48,849 nt of DNA from Mycobacterium sp. 1081908.1 (lineage in GTDB: Bacteria; Actinomycetota; Actinomycetes; Mycobacteriales; Mycobacteriaceae): assembly GCF_001673535.1 (NCBI RefSeq), contig NZ_LZLY01000077.1, positions 1-48,849 on the forward strand. Direction: 5' to 3'. A model generated the notes under the pieces. That model saw nothing but the letters and a program-made list of their open reading frames with translations, was not told the origin of the DNA and searched no databases. Made by a program: the position numbers and the translations under genes. Positions within the stretch are counted from its first letter, which is position 1. Every line of letters begins with the position of its first letter. Below are positions 1-9,066 of the stretch, one piece after another.

Positions 1-168
1 GCCAGCGACCCGGCGCGCGACATCCCGGTGCTCGCCGCGCTGGCCCGACGCGGCAAGCTCGACCTCGAAGCGTTGGTCACCAGGCGGATCGGCATCGACG
101 ACGTCGAGGCGGCGTTCACCGACATGAGCGCCGGGCGCGGTGCCCGCAGCGTGGTGTGCTTCGCGTAA
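1..168 (+). CDS. C-terminal fragment of an MDR-family (zinc-type) alcohol dehydrogenase, truncated by window edge
   Basis: An open frame enters from the left edge and ends at a TAA at 166-168, giving 55 residues. The tail contains GKLDLEALVTRRIGIDDVEA followed by AFTDMSAGRGARSVVCF. This is the usual end of medium-chain dehydrogenases: a short run after the Rossmann domain about a helix that closes the active-site cleft, then a final strand with RxVV. Substrate and cofactor cannot be judged from this piece because the zinc ligands lie outside the window. It converges on the ferredoxin gene with only three bases between stop codons. A link to the neighbouring P450 in one oxidation pathway is possible but is only inferred from position. 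Confidence 0.6.
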   Translation, partial: ASDPARDIPVLAALARRGKLDLEALVTRRIGIDDVEAAFTDMSAGRGARSVVCFA

Positions 169-171
169 TCC

Positions 172-366
172 TCAGTCCGACAGCGTGATTGCCTGCTCCG
201 GGCAGTTCTGCTCACCGGCCTTGGCCTGCGCCTCGAGGTCGCCTGAGACCTCCTCGACGAGCACGACGCAGTGGCCCACGTCGTCGGCGTCGAAGACGTC
301 GGGCGCCAAGGTGTAGCAGCGGCCGTGCCCGGTGCAGCGGTCGGCGTCGACCATGACGCGAGTCAT
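172..366 (-). CDS. Small ferredoxin, 3Fe-4S type, partner of the adjacent P450
   Basis: This 64-residue acidic protein carries CTGHGRC near residue 11 and a distal NCPEQAI near residue 54. The pattern is C-x2-H-x2-C...CP, where His replaces the cysteine that would bind a fourth iron. Several mycobacterial P450-linked ferredoxins show this arrangement, and such proteins usually carry a 3Fe-4S cluster and pass single electrons from a reductase to a P450. The ATG at 366 overlaps the P450 stop codon (ATGA), so the two are translationally coupled and ferredoxin follows P450 in one transcript. No reductase gene is seen nearby. The family call is secure; the partner assignment rests on context. Confidence 0.9.
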   Translation of the reverse strand: MTRVMVDADRCTGHGRCYTLAPDVFDADDVGHCVVLVEEVSGDLEAQAKAGEQNCPEQAITLSD

Positions 367-1532
367 GACGCCGGGAACACCAACGGCAGCGACTCCACCG
401 ACCGCAGCGCGGCGGTGTAGGTCAGCTGCGTGCCTGGCTTGACCTCGTATTCCGGTATGCGGCGGTGGAATTCGCGCAGTGCCACCCGCAGCTCCATGCG
501 GGCGAGGTGGGATCCCAGGCAGCGGTGCGGGCCGCCGCCGAACGCGCGGTGCCGGTTCGGATTACGGCTGAAGTCCACGACCTCCGGATCGGGAAACTCG
601 GCGGGGTCGGTGTTGGCCGCGCCGAGCAGCGGGCTGATCCGTTCGCCCTTGCTGATGGGGCACCCGCCCACCTCGGTGTCCTGGATGCAGACGCGGGCCA
701 CGCCGGGCACGGGGGTCTCCCAGCGCAAGAGTTCCTCGATGGCGCTCGGCAATATGTCGGGCTGCTCGACGAGCTGGCGACGGTGCTCGGGGTGGCGGGC
801 GAGGAACACGAAGAAGCAGTCCAGGGAGTCCGTCACGGTGTCCAGCCCGGCGATCAGGAACAGGATGCAGATGTCGAGCAGCTCCTCGCGCGTCAGCGGT
901 TTGCCTTCCACGTTCGCCGCGATCATGGCGGACAGCACGTCGTCGCGCGGGCTGGCGATGTGGTCGTCGATGGCGCGCTCGAAGTACTCGTAGATCTGTT
1001 GTGCGGTAGGGGCACCCGACTCGTGACGGCGGTCGAAGCCCGCGTCGCCCTCCGGCCGGATGATGCCGTCCTTCCACTGAAGGAACTGGTCGAGATCCTC
1101 CAGCGGCAGGCCGAGCAGCTGGAGGAAGACGGTGCAGGGCAGGGGAACGGCGAACTCTTCGTGGAAGTCGCATTCGCCCCGCCCGGCGAACCGGTCGATC
1201 ATCTCGTTGACCAGCTGGCTGACTTGGGGTTCGCGCCGGGCCATCTCCCGCGGGGTGAACAGCGGGTCGAGGATGCGGCGGTACTTCGCGTGATCGGGCG
1301 GGTCGATTTGCAGCGGGATCATCGGCCGGACGTTGCCGAGGTCGACGGCGTCCATGTTCGACGAGAACAGCTCGGTGTGTTTGAGGGCCATCTCGATGTC
1401 GGCCAGGCGACTGAGAACCCATGCCGAGGGCGACCGGAACACCGGGGTGGTTTCGCGCAACGCCTTGTACATCGGCTGCGGGTCAGCGAGTCCCGCGAAC
1501 GCCTGATCGACATACCCTTCGGTTTCTGTCAT
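363..1532 (-). CDS. Cytochrome P450
   Basis: This 389-residue soluble P450 has no signal peptide or membrane anchor, as is normal for bacterial class I enzymes. Visible motifs in order are the I-helix AGLDTVTD (oxygen activation, about residue 230), the K-helix E-x-x-R in EELLRWE, and the haem loop FGGGPHRCLGSHLA (about residue 340) whose Cys is the axial haem ligand. The N-terminal part has the common DPPDHAKYRRILDPLFTP segment. The substrate cannot be predicted. It is the first gene of a two-gene unit with the ferredoxin. ATG at 1532 is the first in-frame start and gives the usual length. The closest family I can suggest is CYP143-like, from recalled similarity only; no CYP number is claimed. 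Confidence 0.93.
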   Translation of the reverse strand: MTETEGYVDQAFAGLADPQPMYKALRETTPVFRSPSAWVLSRLADIEMALKHTELFSSNMDAVDLGNVRPMIPLQIDPPDHAKYRRILDPLFTPREMARREPQVSQLVNEMIDRFAGRGECDFHEEFAVPLPCTVFLQLLGLPLEDLDQFLQWKDGIIRPEGDAGFDRRHESGAPTAQQIYEYFERAIDDHIASPRDDVLSAMIAANVEGKPLTREELLDICILFLIAGLDTVTDSLDCFFVFLARHPEHRRQLVEQPDILPSAIEELLRWETPVPGVARVCIQDTEVGGCPISKGERISPLLGAANTDPAEFPDPEVVDFSRNPNRHRAFGGGPHRCLGSHLARMELRVALREFHRRIPEYEVKPGTQLTYTAALRSVESLPLVFPAS

Positions 1533-1602
1533 GCGGTCAGCGTGACACCAACATCGCTATTTAGGCAATGATTGAATAAATGCGGCCGTGGCCGAATGCC
1601 GC

Positions 1603-1631
1603 TGGTCAGCAGATTCCGCGGCGAGTACCGT
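1603..1631 (+). promoter_or_regulatory. Probable SigA-type promoter of rnpB
   Basis: TACCGT at 1626-1631 fits the mycobacterial TANNNT -10 pattern. TGGTCA at 1603-1608 lies 17 bases upstream as a weak -35. The predicted start, 7-8 bases after the -10, falls at about 1638-1640, which is where the P1 helix of the RNase P RNA begins. The match between these two independent signals supports the call. Confidence 0.5.
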
Positions 1632-1637
1632 GGACCG

Positions 1638-2045
<408 letters not shown>

Positions 2046-2058
2046 ACCGCGTTGGCGC

Positions 2059-3564
2059 CTACCGCACCGCCTTGGCGAGTTTGCGCAGCGCGTCGTCGAG
2101 CTGCTGGCGGCACCGCTCGGCGAGGTCGGCCTCCTGCTGATACAGCAGCCCGTAGGTGAACGTGTCCTCGCCTGCCGTGTGCGCGGCTTCGGCCTGGTGA
2201 CCCAGGTGTTCGCGGCTGACGACGCTGTCCTGGTGGTCGCCCAGCAGCGTCTGGATCGCCTTCGCCTGCTCGGACACCTGCGTGGCGCCGGTGGCGGCGG
2301 CGGTGTAGCGAAGCCGCTTGGCGCGCTTGCGAATTCGGTGCAGCGCCAGGTCGTGTTCGTGCTCGTCGCCCGATTCCAGCTGGGCGGCGGCCTTCGCCGC
2401 CTTGCGGACCTTGCGGTAGGCGGCATCCAACGTCACCGGCTGCGCCGGCTCCTCGCCCGGAACGGCCGCGGGAACTTCGGCCACCCACGCGTCGAGGGCG
2501 TCGAGCAACCGGAAATACCGTTGCGAACGCATCGCGATGAGCGACCGCCGCAGGCCGGTCTGGTAGCGGCGACGCGCCCCCTCGACGAGCCGTTCGCGGA
2601 TGCTTCCCCGCACCAACTCGGGCGGCAGCTTGTCCAAGGCCTGCTGGTAGCGCTCGGCCAGCACCTCGGCGTCGCGGGCCACGCCCAGCACGTTGCCGAG
2701 CTCGCGAAGCTCGTCGAGGATCCACGCGTTCTCGGACAAGCCGAACGAGCCCTGGGAGTCGGCCAGCAGGCTGCGGATCTTCCTGATGGTCACCCGCATC
2801 TGGTGCACGGCGTCATCGGCGTCGGCGCGCACCGCGCGATCCCACACCAGCAGCTCGCCGACCTGCTCGGCCACCGCCCGGTGCACCGGGTCGGCCGGCC
2901 GCGCCGCGTCGTCGGGGCGCGCCGCCGCGCCGAGCACGCGGGCCAGTTTGGAGGCGTGACCGGCCGGCGCGGCGCCGGCGTCCAGCAGCCGGTTGCTCAA
3001 CCGGCTCAGCAACTCGGTGTCGGCCGCGCCGTTGCCCTCGGCGAGCTCGAGCTCCCACTCGCGCCACTCCTGTTCGGCGGGTTGTCCGTCGGAGTCCCCG
3101 GCCGCCCACGCGGTGACGTGGTCGTTGCTGAACTCCGCCAGCGCCGCCCCGTCCGCGCCGTAGAGCACCTGGGTCTCGCGTTGGGTGCTGATGCGCGCGA
3201 CGGGTGCCAGCGGACGCTCACGGACGATGGCCAGCACCACGTCGCGCAACTCGGCCGGCACGGTGTCTTGGTCCGACGCGTCCAGCGGCGCGCGCACCTC
3301 GGTGCGCGCCTCCGGGCCGGACGGCAGCTTGAGGTGCCAGCCCGCGTCGTGACCTCCGGTGCGGCGGCGCAGGGTGATCTTGTTGCGCGCCAGGTCCTGC
3401 GTCGGCGTGTCGAAGTACGTCGCGTCCAGCGATTCGACCGGCGACTTGTCGACGTGCGCGACCGCGGCGATGCCTTCGAACGACGGTGACACCGTGGACT
3501 CCACCACGTCGAACTTGCGCTCCACCTCCAGATGGCGCGAGGTTTTCGGCGCTTTCACAGGCAT
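2059..3564 (-). CDS. CYTH and CHAD domain protein (Rv2226-like)
   Basis: This 501-residue cytoplasmic protein has an N-terminal CYTH domain with the signature LEVERKFDV (E-x-E-x-K, triphosphate and divalent metal binding) in its first 25 residues. The long helical C-terminal CHAD domain has repeated His-rich helices such as VHQMRVTIRKIRS and LHRIRKRAKRLRYTA. CYTH enzymes act on triphosphates or nucleotides, and CHAD domains bind polyphosphate, so a role in polyphosphate or triphosphate metabolism is likely but unproven. Start chosen at ATG 3564 because GGAG sits six bases upstream and the protein then begins MPVKAP directly before the CYTH motif. An upstream ATG at 3624 would add a poor 20-residue leader. 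It converges on rnpB. Confidence 0.9.
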   Translation of the reverse strand: MPVKAPKTSRHLEVERKFDVVESTVSPSFEGIAAVAHVDKSPVESLDATYFDTPTQDLARNKITLRRRTGGHDAGWHLKLPSGPEARTEVRAPLDASDQDTVPAELRDVVLAIVRERPLAPVARISTQRETQVLYGADGAALAEFSNDHVTAWAAGDSDGQPAEQEWREWELELAEGNGAADTELLSRLSNRLLDAGAAPAGHASKLARVLGAAARPDDAARPADPVHRAVAEQVGELLVWDRAVRADADDAVHQMRVTIRKIRSLLADSQGSFGLSENAWILDELRELGNVLGVARDAEVLAERYQQALDKLPPELVRGSIRERLVEGARRRYQTGLRRSLIAMRSQRYFRLLDALDAWVAEVPAAVPGEEPAQPVTLDAAYRKVRKAAKAAAQLESGDEHEHDLALHRIRKRAKRLRYTAAATGATQVSEQAKAIQTLLGDHQDSVVSREHLGHQAEAAHTAGEDTFTYGLLYQQEADLAERCRQQLDDALRKLAKAVR

Positions 3565-3636
3565 TCTCGGCTCCATTGCGGCGGCGGATGAGGCGGCGGG
3601 TGGGCAACACATAGGGTGCCACATCGCGGTAAAGCG

Positions 3637-4845
3637 CTAGGGGTTGAGATGCATCGCCCCGCCGGTCAGCTGGCGAATCGTCTGGATTTCGCTGTCCTGA
3701 AACGGCCGCCCGTCGGGTTGCAACAGGTCATGGAACCACACGTCCGGGATCGCAGGGTACGGGTGATCCCACGAGTCCCAGGGAAAGTAGGTCTGGGTCT
3801 TGCCCGCGACGAGCCCCCAGTTGATCGCACCGACCTTGTGGCGCTTGGCAATTGGCAGGATGTCCGCGACGGTGCTGCCCAGGGGCCGGGCCAGGTACTC
3901 GGTGCACAGAATCGGGCGGTCCTGCGAGGCGAGCTCGTCGATGCGGCTCTCGAAGCCGGCCGGCTCGCCGTAGGAGTGGAACGTGAGGATGTCGGAGTTG
4001 TCGAGCTGAATGCCGGCGATCGCGCTGGTGCTGCCGGCGTCCGGCCATTCGCCCTGCCACACGGCGCTCGTCAGGGGTTGGGCGGGATCGACCGAACGGG
4101 CCCACGCGAACACCTGCGGAAGCAGGTCGGCGACCAGCTGCTCCTTGTCGGGCCGCTCAACCGTCGCGTAGTGGTGCGACGGATTGTCGGGCTCGTTCCA
4201 CAGGTCCCAACCCAAAACCCGGTCGTCGTTGCGGAATTGGGTCAGCACGCCCGTCACGTACGCGCGCATGGTGTCGAGGTAGCCGCGGTCCCCGAGGCGT
4301 TCGGCGCCCGGGCCCTGCACCCAGCCCGAGTTGTGGACGCCGGGCGTCGGCGCGCGCTGCGGGCCGACCTTCGGGAACGGGTCCCAGCAGGAATCGAACA
4401 AGACGAAGAGCGGTTTGATGCCGCGGTCGGCGGCGATGGCGACGAACTGGGCCAGGCGGGCCTGGAACCCGCGCTGATCCTGGGTCCAGAGCTGGTCGTG
4501 CAGGAACACCCGCACAGTGTTGAATCCGGCGGAGCGGGCCCAGCCCAGCTCGACGTGGATGCGCAGCGGGTCGAAGGTGTCGGGCTGGAACATCTCCAGC
4601 TGGTTGATCGCGTTCGACGTGACGTAGTTGGCGCCGACGAGCCAGCCCTGCGCCCGGTACCAGCGGTCGGCGCGCTCGGGTGACCACCGGCCCGAATCCG
4701 GCGGGCCGGGGGGCGGTTGCGCGGCGGCGCGGGGCACTCGCGTCAGGGCGGCGCCGCCCGCCAAAAGCAGCGGCAATGCCAAGACAGTTCGGCGGCGCAC
4801 GAGGCCACCATGATCGCTGTCGACGATTTCTTCAACCCCGCTCAC
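3637..4845 (-). CDS. Exported glycoside hydrolase, clan GH-A (cellulase/mannanase/xylanase-like)
   Basis: This 402-residue protein begins with a basic stretch VRRRTVLALP and a hydrophobic core ending RAAAQ, an export signal with a Tat-like twin arginine. A GH-A type TIM barrel follows. The acid/base glutamate lies in WDLWNEPDN (about residue 216), and a probable nucleophile glutamate lies in ILCTEYLARP (about residue 313) at the end of another strand. Trp and Asp residues that usually line the sugar cleft are frequent (WDPFPK, FPWDSWDHP). The substrate is not predictable; GH5-like enzymes cleave beta-1,4 glucans, mannans or xylans. GTG 4845 is the longest start, and an internal GTG just before RRRTV is also possible. 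It lies between panB and the CYTH-CHAD gene on the same strand with no obvious functional tie. Confidence 0.8.
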   Translation of the reverse strand: MSGVEEIVDSDHGGLVRRRTVLALPLLLAGGAALTRVPRAAAQPPPGPPDSGRWSPERADRWYRAQGWLVGANYVTSNAINQLEMFQPDTFDPLRIHVELGWARSAGFNTVRVFLHDQLWTQDQRGFQARLAQFVAIAADRGIKPLFVLFDSCWDPFPKVGPQRAPTPGVHNSGWVQGPGAERLGDRGYLDTMRAYVTGVLTQFRNDDRVLGWDLWNEPDNPSHHYATVERPDKEQLVADLLPQVFAWARSVDPAQPLTSAVWQGEWPDAGSTSAIAGIQLDNSDILTFHSYGEPAGFESRIDELASQDRPILCTEYLARPLGSTVADILPIAKRHKVGAINWGLVAGKTQTYFPWDSWDHPYPAIPDVWFHDLLQPDGRPFQDSEIQTIRQLTGGAMHLNP

Positions 4846-4978
4846 GAACCCCGATCGCCCACAACAGCAACCCTACCAGCGGTGTCACGCAAGAGGTTTC
4901 AGCAATGTCCGGCGTGATCGGGAGCGGCGGTTCAAGCGGGGAAAAGGCCGGTACGCGCGCCTTCCGGCTAAGCGGTGT

Positions 4979-5824
4979 CTAGAAGCAGTGCTCCTCGGCG
5001 GGAAAGGTGCCTTCGGCCACCTCTTGGGCGTATTGCGTTGCGGCCTTTCGCAATTCGGCCCCGATGTCGACGAACCGCTTGACGAAGCGCGCGGGCTTGC
5101 CGCCGCTCAGGCCGGCCATGTCCTGCCAAACCAGGACCTGGGCGTCGCAGTTGGGACCGGCCCCGATGCCGATGGTCGGGATGGTGAGCTTGCCGGTGAT
5201 CTGGGTGGCCAGCTCGGCGGGCACCATCTCCATCACGACGGAGAACGCTCCGGCCTCGGCGACGGCGATCGCGTCGTGCACGGTCTGTTCGGAGGCGTCG
5301 CCGCGGCCCTGCACCCTAAAGCCGCCGAGGCTGTTCACGCTTTGTGGCGTGAAGCCGATGTGCGCCATCACGGGGATGCCCGCCGCGGTCAGGCAGGCGA
5401 TCTGGTCGGCCACCCGCTCGCCGCCCTCGAGCTTGACGGCGTGCGCGCCGCCCTCCTTCATGAAGCGGGTGGCGGAGGCCAGCGCGGCGGCCGGGCCCGC
5501 CTCGTAGCTGCCGAACGGCAGGTCGGCGACGACCATCGCGTGCTGGGCGCCGCGCGCCACGCCACGCACCAGCGGGATGAGTTCGTCGATCGAGACCGGC
5601 ACGGTGGTGTCGTAGCCGTACACGACGTTGGCGGCCGAATCACCGACCAGCAGCACCGGGATGCCGGCGTCGTCGAAGATCCGGGCGGTCGAATAGTCGT
5701 AGGCCGTGAGCATCGCCCACTTGTGGCCTTCGGCCTTCATTTTCTGCAGGTGGTGCGTGCGAATCCTGGTCGGCGGCTTGGCGGGCGCGGACGGGTTGGC
5801 ACCATAAGGGTTCTGCTCAGACAT
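4979..5824 (-). CDS. panB: 3-methyl-2-oxobutanoate hydroxymethyltransferase (pantothenate synthesis)
   Basis: PanB adds a hydroxymethyl group from methylene-tetrahydrofolate to 2-oxoisovalerate to give ketopantoate, the first step towards pantothenate and coenzyme A. The 281-residue sequence shows the typical [19 protein letters not shown] segment with metal-binding Asp, [19 protein letters not shown] and catalytic-region [11 protein letters not shown]. Length equals that recalled for the M. tuberculosis enzyme. Two ATG codons are adjacent (5827 and 5824); the second is chosen because AGGGA is then five bases upstream and the protein starts MSEQ, as in the known orthologue. It is divergent from the acyltransferase gene, with 131 bases between the starts that must hold both promoters. 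Confidence 0.97.
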   Translation of the reverse strand: MSEQNPYGANPSAPAKPPTRIRTHHLQKMKAEGHKWAMLTAYDYSTARIFDDAGIPVLLVGDSAANVVYGYDTTVPVSIDELIPLVRGVARGAQHAMVVADLPFGSYEAGPAAALASATRFMKEGGAHAVKLEGGERVADQIACLTAAGIPVMAHIGFTPQSVNSLGGFRVQGRGDASEQTVHDAIAVAEAGAFSVVMEMVPAELATQITGKLTIPTIGIGAGPNCDAQVLVWQDMAGLSGGKPARFVKRFVDIGAELRKAATQYAQEVAEGTFPAEEHCF

Positions 5825-5955
5825 CATTGTCCCTGGTAGTGGTCGGATCGATCCTCGTGGCCATTCAGGTCCCCGGGTTCGCTGACTCCCGCCATTCTGC
5901 CATCTCCGGTGCGCGGTTGCACCGCCCGTGTGGTGTGAGACATACCATTCTCCGC

Positions 5956-7347
5956 ATGCAGCGGCTCAGCGGTCTCGACGCCAGTTTCCTGTACCTCGAG
6001 ACCCCCGCGCAGCCCATGCACGTTTGCTCGATCATCGAGGTCGACACGTCGACGATGCCGGGCGGCTACACCTTCGACCGGCTGCGCGACGCGCTCACGC
6101 TGCGCATGAAGGCGATGCCGCAATTCCGCGAAAAGCTCGCCGACAGCGCGCTGAACCTCGATCACCCGGTGTGGGTGGAGGACGAGAACTTCGACGTGGA
6201 CCGCCACCTGCACCGCATCGGGTTGCCGCCGCCGGGCGGCCGCAGCGAGCTGTCGGAAATCTGCGGGCACATCGCGTCGCTGCAGCTGGACCGGAGCCGG
6301 CCGCTGTGGGAGATGTGGGTGATCGAGGGCGTGGCGGGCACCGATTGTCACGGGGATGGTCGGGTCGCGGTGATGACCAAGGTGCACCACTGCGGGGTGG
6401 ACGGGGTGACCGGCGCCAACCTGATGTCGCAGCTGTGCGCCACCGAGGCCGACGCGCCCGCGCCGGATCCGGTGGACGGCGTCGGCGGCGGCAGCGGGTG
6501 GCAGATCGCCGCGGGCGGGCTGGTCCGGTTCGCCAGCCGGCCGCTGCGGCTGGCCAACGTGGTGCCCCAGACCGTGTCCTCGGTGGTCGCGACGGTGCGC
6601 AAGGCCGTCGACGGCCAGGCGATGGCGCGTCCGTTCGCCGCGCCGCGGACCGCGTTCAACGCCTCCATCACCGGTCGCCGCAACATCGCCTACGCCCAGC
6701 TGGACCTCGAGGACGTCAAGACGGTGAAGAACCATTTCGGCGTCAAGGTCAACGACGTCGTGATGGCCCTGGTGGCCGGGGTGCTGCGCCAGTACCTGGC
6801 CGAGCGCGACGCCCTACCGGACTCGTCGCTGGTGGCGTCGGTGCCGGTGTCGGTGCACGGAAAGTCGGATCGCCCGGGCCGCAACCAGGTTTCGGCCATG
6901 TTCTCCAGCCTGCACACCGAGATCGCCGATCCGGTCGAGCGGCTGGCGGCCATCGCCGAGGCGAATTCCCTTGCCAAGGAACACAGTTCGGCGATCGGGG
7001 CCTCGCTGCTGCAGGACTGGACGCAGTTCGCCGCGCCGGCGGTCTTCGGCATCGCGATGCGGCTGTACGCCCGGACCCGGCTGACCGAGAGCATGCCGGT
7101 GCACAACCTGGTGGTGTCCAACGTCCCGGGTCCCCAGGAGCCGCTGTACTTCCTGGGCTGCCAGGTCAAGGCGATGTATCCGCTGGGGCCGATCTTCCAC
7201 GGGTCGGGGCTCAACATCACCGTGATGTCGCTGAACGGCACGTTGGACGTCGGGCTGATCTCGTGCCCGGAGTTGCTGCCCGATCTGTGGGAGATGGCCG
7301 ACGACTTCGCGGTGGCGATGGAAGAACTGCTGGCGGCCGCCGGGTAG
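5956..7347 (+). CDS. Wax ester synthase/diacylglycerol acyltransferase family protein
   Basis: This 463-residue member of the WS/DGAT (Tgs) family transfers acyl groups from acyl-CoA to diacylglycerol or long-chain alcohols, making triacylglycerol or wax ester stores. The active-site motif HHCGVDG is at residues 144-150 and provides the catalytic His. The N-terminal [17 protein letters not shown] is the family hallmark, and the C-terminal segment [12 protein letters not shown] is also typical. ATG 5956 is chosen because the family start is MQRLS; the frame continues upstream without similarity. Mycobacteria carry many paralogues, so the exact orthologue and whether it makes lipid in vivo are uncertain. 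It precedes caeA by 51 bases and could be cotranscribed with it. Confidence 0.93.
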   Translation: MQRLSGLDASFLYLETPAQPMHVCSIIEVDTSTMPGGYTFDRLRDALTLRMKAMPQFREKLADSALNLDHPVWVEDENFDVDRHLHRIGLPPPGGRSELSEICGHIASLQLDRSRPLWEMWVIEGVAGTDCHGDGRVAVMTKVHHCGVDGVTGANLMSQLCATEADAPAPDPVDGVGGGSGWQIAAGGLVRFASRPLRLANVVPQTVSSVVATVRKAVDGQAMARPFAAPRTAFNASITGRRNIAYAQLDLEDVKTVKNHFGVKVNDVVMALVAGVLRQYLAERDALPDSSLVASVPVSVHGKSDRPGRNQVSAMFSSLHTEIADPVERLAAIAEANSLAKEHSSAIGASLLQDWTQFAAPAVFGIAMRLYARTRLTESMPVHNLVVSNVPGPQEPLYFLGCQVKAMYPLGPIFHGSGLNITVMSLNGTLDVGLISCPELLPDLWEMADDFAVAMEELLAAAG

Positions 7348-7398
7348 TTCGCCGCTGGAGGCGCTCATCAGAATCTCAGGTTGGCTCTGGCAGCATAT

Positions 7399-8961
7399 GT
7401 GGGCATGGGGTTGTCTCGCCGCGACAAGATCGCGCGCACGCTGCTGATCTGGACGGCGATCGCGGCCGTGGCGATGCTGCTCGCCGGCTGCCTCCGCGTG
7501 GTCAACGGGCGCGCCGTCATGGCGGGGCCCAAGCTGGGCCAGGCGATCGAATGGACACCGTGCCGCTCGTCGAACCCCAAGGCCAAGATCCCCAGCGGCG
7601 CGATGTGCGGCCGGCTGGCCGTGCCCGTCGACTACAACCACCTCGACGGCGACGTGGCCACGCTGGCGATGGTTCGGTTTCCGGCCACGGGCGACAAGAT
7701 CGGCTCGCTGGTGATCAACCCCGGCGGCCCCGGCGAGTCCGGCATCGACGCCGCGCTGAGCGTCGTGCAGACCCTGCCCAAGCGCATCCGCGAGCGCTTC
7801 GACCTGGTCGGTTTCGACCCCCGCGGCGTGGGGTCGTCGCGGCCGGCCATCTGGTGCAACTCCGACGCCGACAACGACCGGCTGCGCACCGAGCCCAACG
7901 TCGACTACAGCCCGGCCGGCGTGGCCCACATGGAGGACGAGACCAAGCAGTTCGTCGGCCGCTGCGTCGACAAGATGGGCAAGGACTTCCTGGCGAACGT
8001 CGGGACCGTCAACGTCGCGCGCGACCTGGACGCCATCCGCGCCGCACTCGGCGACGACAAGCTGACCTACCTCGGCTACTCGTACGGCACCCGGATCGGA
8101 TCCGCCTACGCGGAGGCCTACCCGACGAAGGTGCGCGCGATGATCCTCGACGGCGCCGTCGACCCGAACGCCGACCAGATCGAGGCGGATCTGCGCCAGG
8201 CCAAGGGATTCGAGGACGCGTTCAACGACTTCGCCACCGACTGCGCCAAGCAGCCGACCTGCCCGCTGGGCACCGACCCGGCCAAGGCCGTCACCGTGTA
8301 CCACAGCCTGGTGGACCCGATGGTGGACCCGAACAACACGATGGTCGGCAGGCCGATACCCACCAAGGACCCGCGCGGGTTGAGCTACGCCGACGCCATC
8401 GTGGGCACGATCATGGCGCTGTATTCGCCGTCGCTGTGGCACCACCTGAGCGACGGCCTGTCCGAGTTGGTCGACCACCGCGGCGACACCATGCTGGCGC
8501 TGGCCGACATGTACATGCGCCGCGACCCGCACGGCCACTACAGCAACGCCACCGACGCCCGGGTGGCGATCAATTGCGTTGACCAGCCGCCGATTACGGA
8601 CCGCGCCAAGGTGATCGACGAAGACCGCCGGTCCCGCGAGGTCGCCCCGTTCATGAGCTACGGCCAGTTCACCGGGGATGCCCCGCTGGGCACCTGCGCG
8701 TTCTGGCCGGTGCCGCCGACGAGCAAGCCGCACGCGATCACGGCGCCCGGCCTGGCCCCGACGGTGGTGGTGTCGACCACGCACGACCCGGCGACTCCCT
8801 ACAAGGCCGGCGTCGACCTGGCGCAGGAGCTGCGCGGCTCGCTGCTGACCTTCGACGGGACCCAGCACACGGTCGTCTTCCAGGGCGACAGCTGCATCGA
8901 CGACTACGTGACGGAGTACCTGATCGGCGGCGACACGCCGCCGAGCGGCGCCAAGTGCTAG
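7399..8961 (+). CDS. caeA: Cell-envelope serine protease Hip1/CaeA (lipoprotein, alpha/beta hydrolase)
   Basis: This 520-residue lipoprotein has an N-terminal membrane segment ending in a lipobox LLAGC (Cys 31). The alpha/beta-hydrolase fold has an NPGGPG oxyanion loop, the nucleophile in GYSYGT (Ser 228), an acid in TTHDPATPY (about Asp 463) and a His in GTQHTVVF (about His 490). In M. tuberculosis the orthologue cleaves GroEL2 at the cell surface and dampens innate immune responses. GTG 7399 gives exactly the length and Ser numbering recalled for that protein; ATG 7405 would shorten it by two residues. The next protease gene downstream is a paralogue, but here an inserted unit separates them. 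Confidence 0.95.
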   Translation: MGMGLSRRDKIARTLLIWTAIAAVAMLLAGCLRVVNGRAVMAGPKLGQAIEWTPCRSSNPKAKIPSGAMCGRLAVPVDYNHLDGDVATLAMVRFPATGDKIGSLVINPGGPGESGIDAALSVVQTLPKRIRERFDLVGFDPRGVGSSRPAIWCNSDADNDRLRTEPNVDYSPAGVAHMEDETKQFVGRCVDKMGKDFLANVGTVNVARDLDAIRAALGDDKLTYLGYSYGTRIGSAYAEAYPTKVRAMILDGAVDPNADQIEADLRQAKGFEDAFNDFATDCAKQPTCPLGTDPAKAVTVYHSLVDPMVDPNNTMVGRPIPTKDPRGLSYADAIVGTIMALYSPSLWHHLSDGLSELVDHRGDTMLALADMYMRRDPHGHYSNATDARVAINCVDQPPITDRAKVIDEDRRSREVAPFMSYGQFTGDAPLGTCAFWPVPPTSKPHAITAPGLAPTVVVSTTHDPATPYKAGVDLAQELRGSLLTFDGTQHTVVFQGDSCIDDYVTEYLIGGDTPPSGAKC

Positions 8962-8979
8962 GGCCGTTGGCTCGCCGAG

Positions 8980-9031
8980 CGTGCACTGACTGCGGGATTC
9001 CGGCTAGATTTTCGCGCTGAATGCACGTTCG
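8980..9031. repeat. Left 52-bp repeat flanking the endonuclease-like gene
   Basis: This copy matches 9902-9953 at 45 of 52 bases in the same orientation, and the last 25 bases are identical. It begins cgtgcact and ends gcacgttcg, so its outer parts are inverted (CGTGCA...TGCACG). The left arm has four mismatches against the right arm over 15 bases, so this copy is a decayed hairpin. It lies 19 bases after the caeA stop and 35 bases before the next start codon. Confidence 0.85.
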
Positions 9032-9066
9032 AGGACTTTGTCGGAGCCGTCGCGCACACTCCTGCC

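Noticed and set aside
465..1571. Long plus-strand frame opposite the P450 gene
   Set aside because: It is the antisense frame of a well-recognised P450 in high-GC DNA; its translation has no recognisable family and only GC-rich bias.
5928..8582. Very long plus-strand frame crossing the acyltransferase and caeA
   Set aside because: It spans two recognisable genes in another frame and shows only Arg/Gly/Ala-rich composition.
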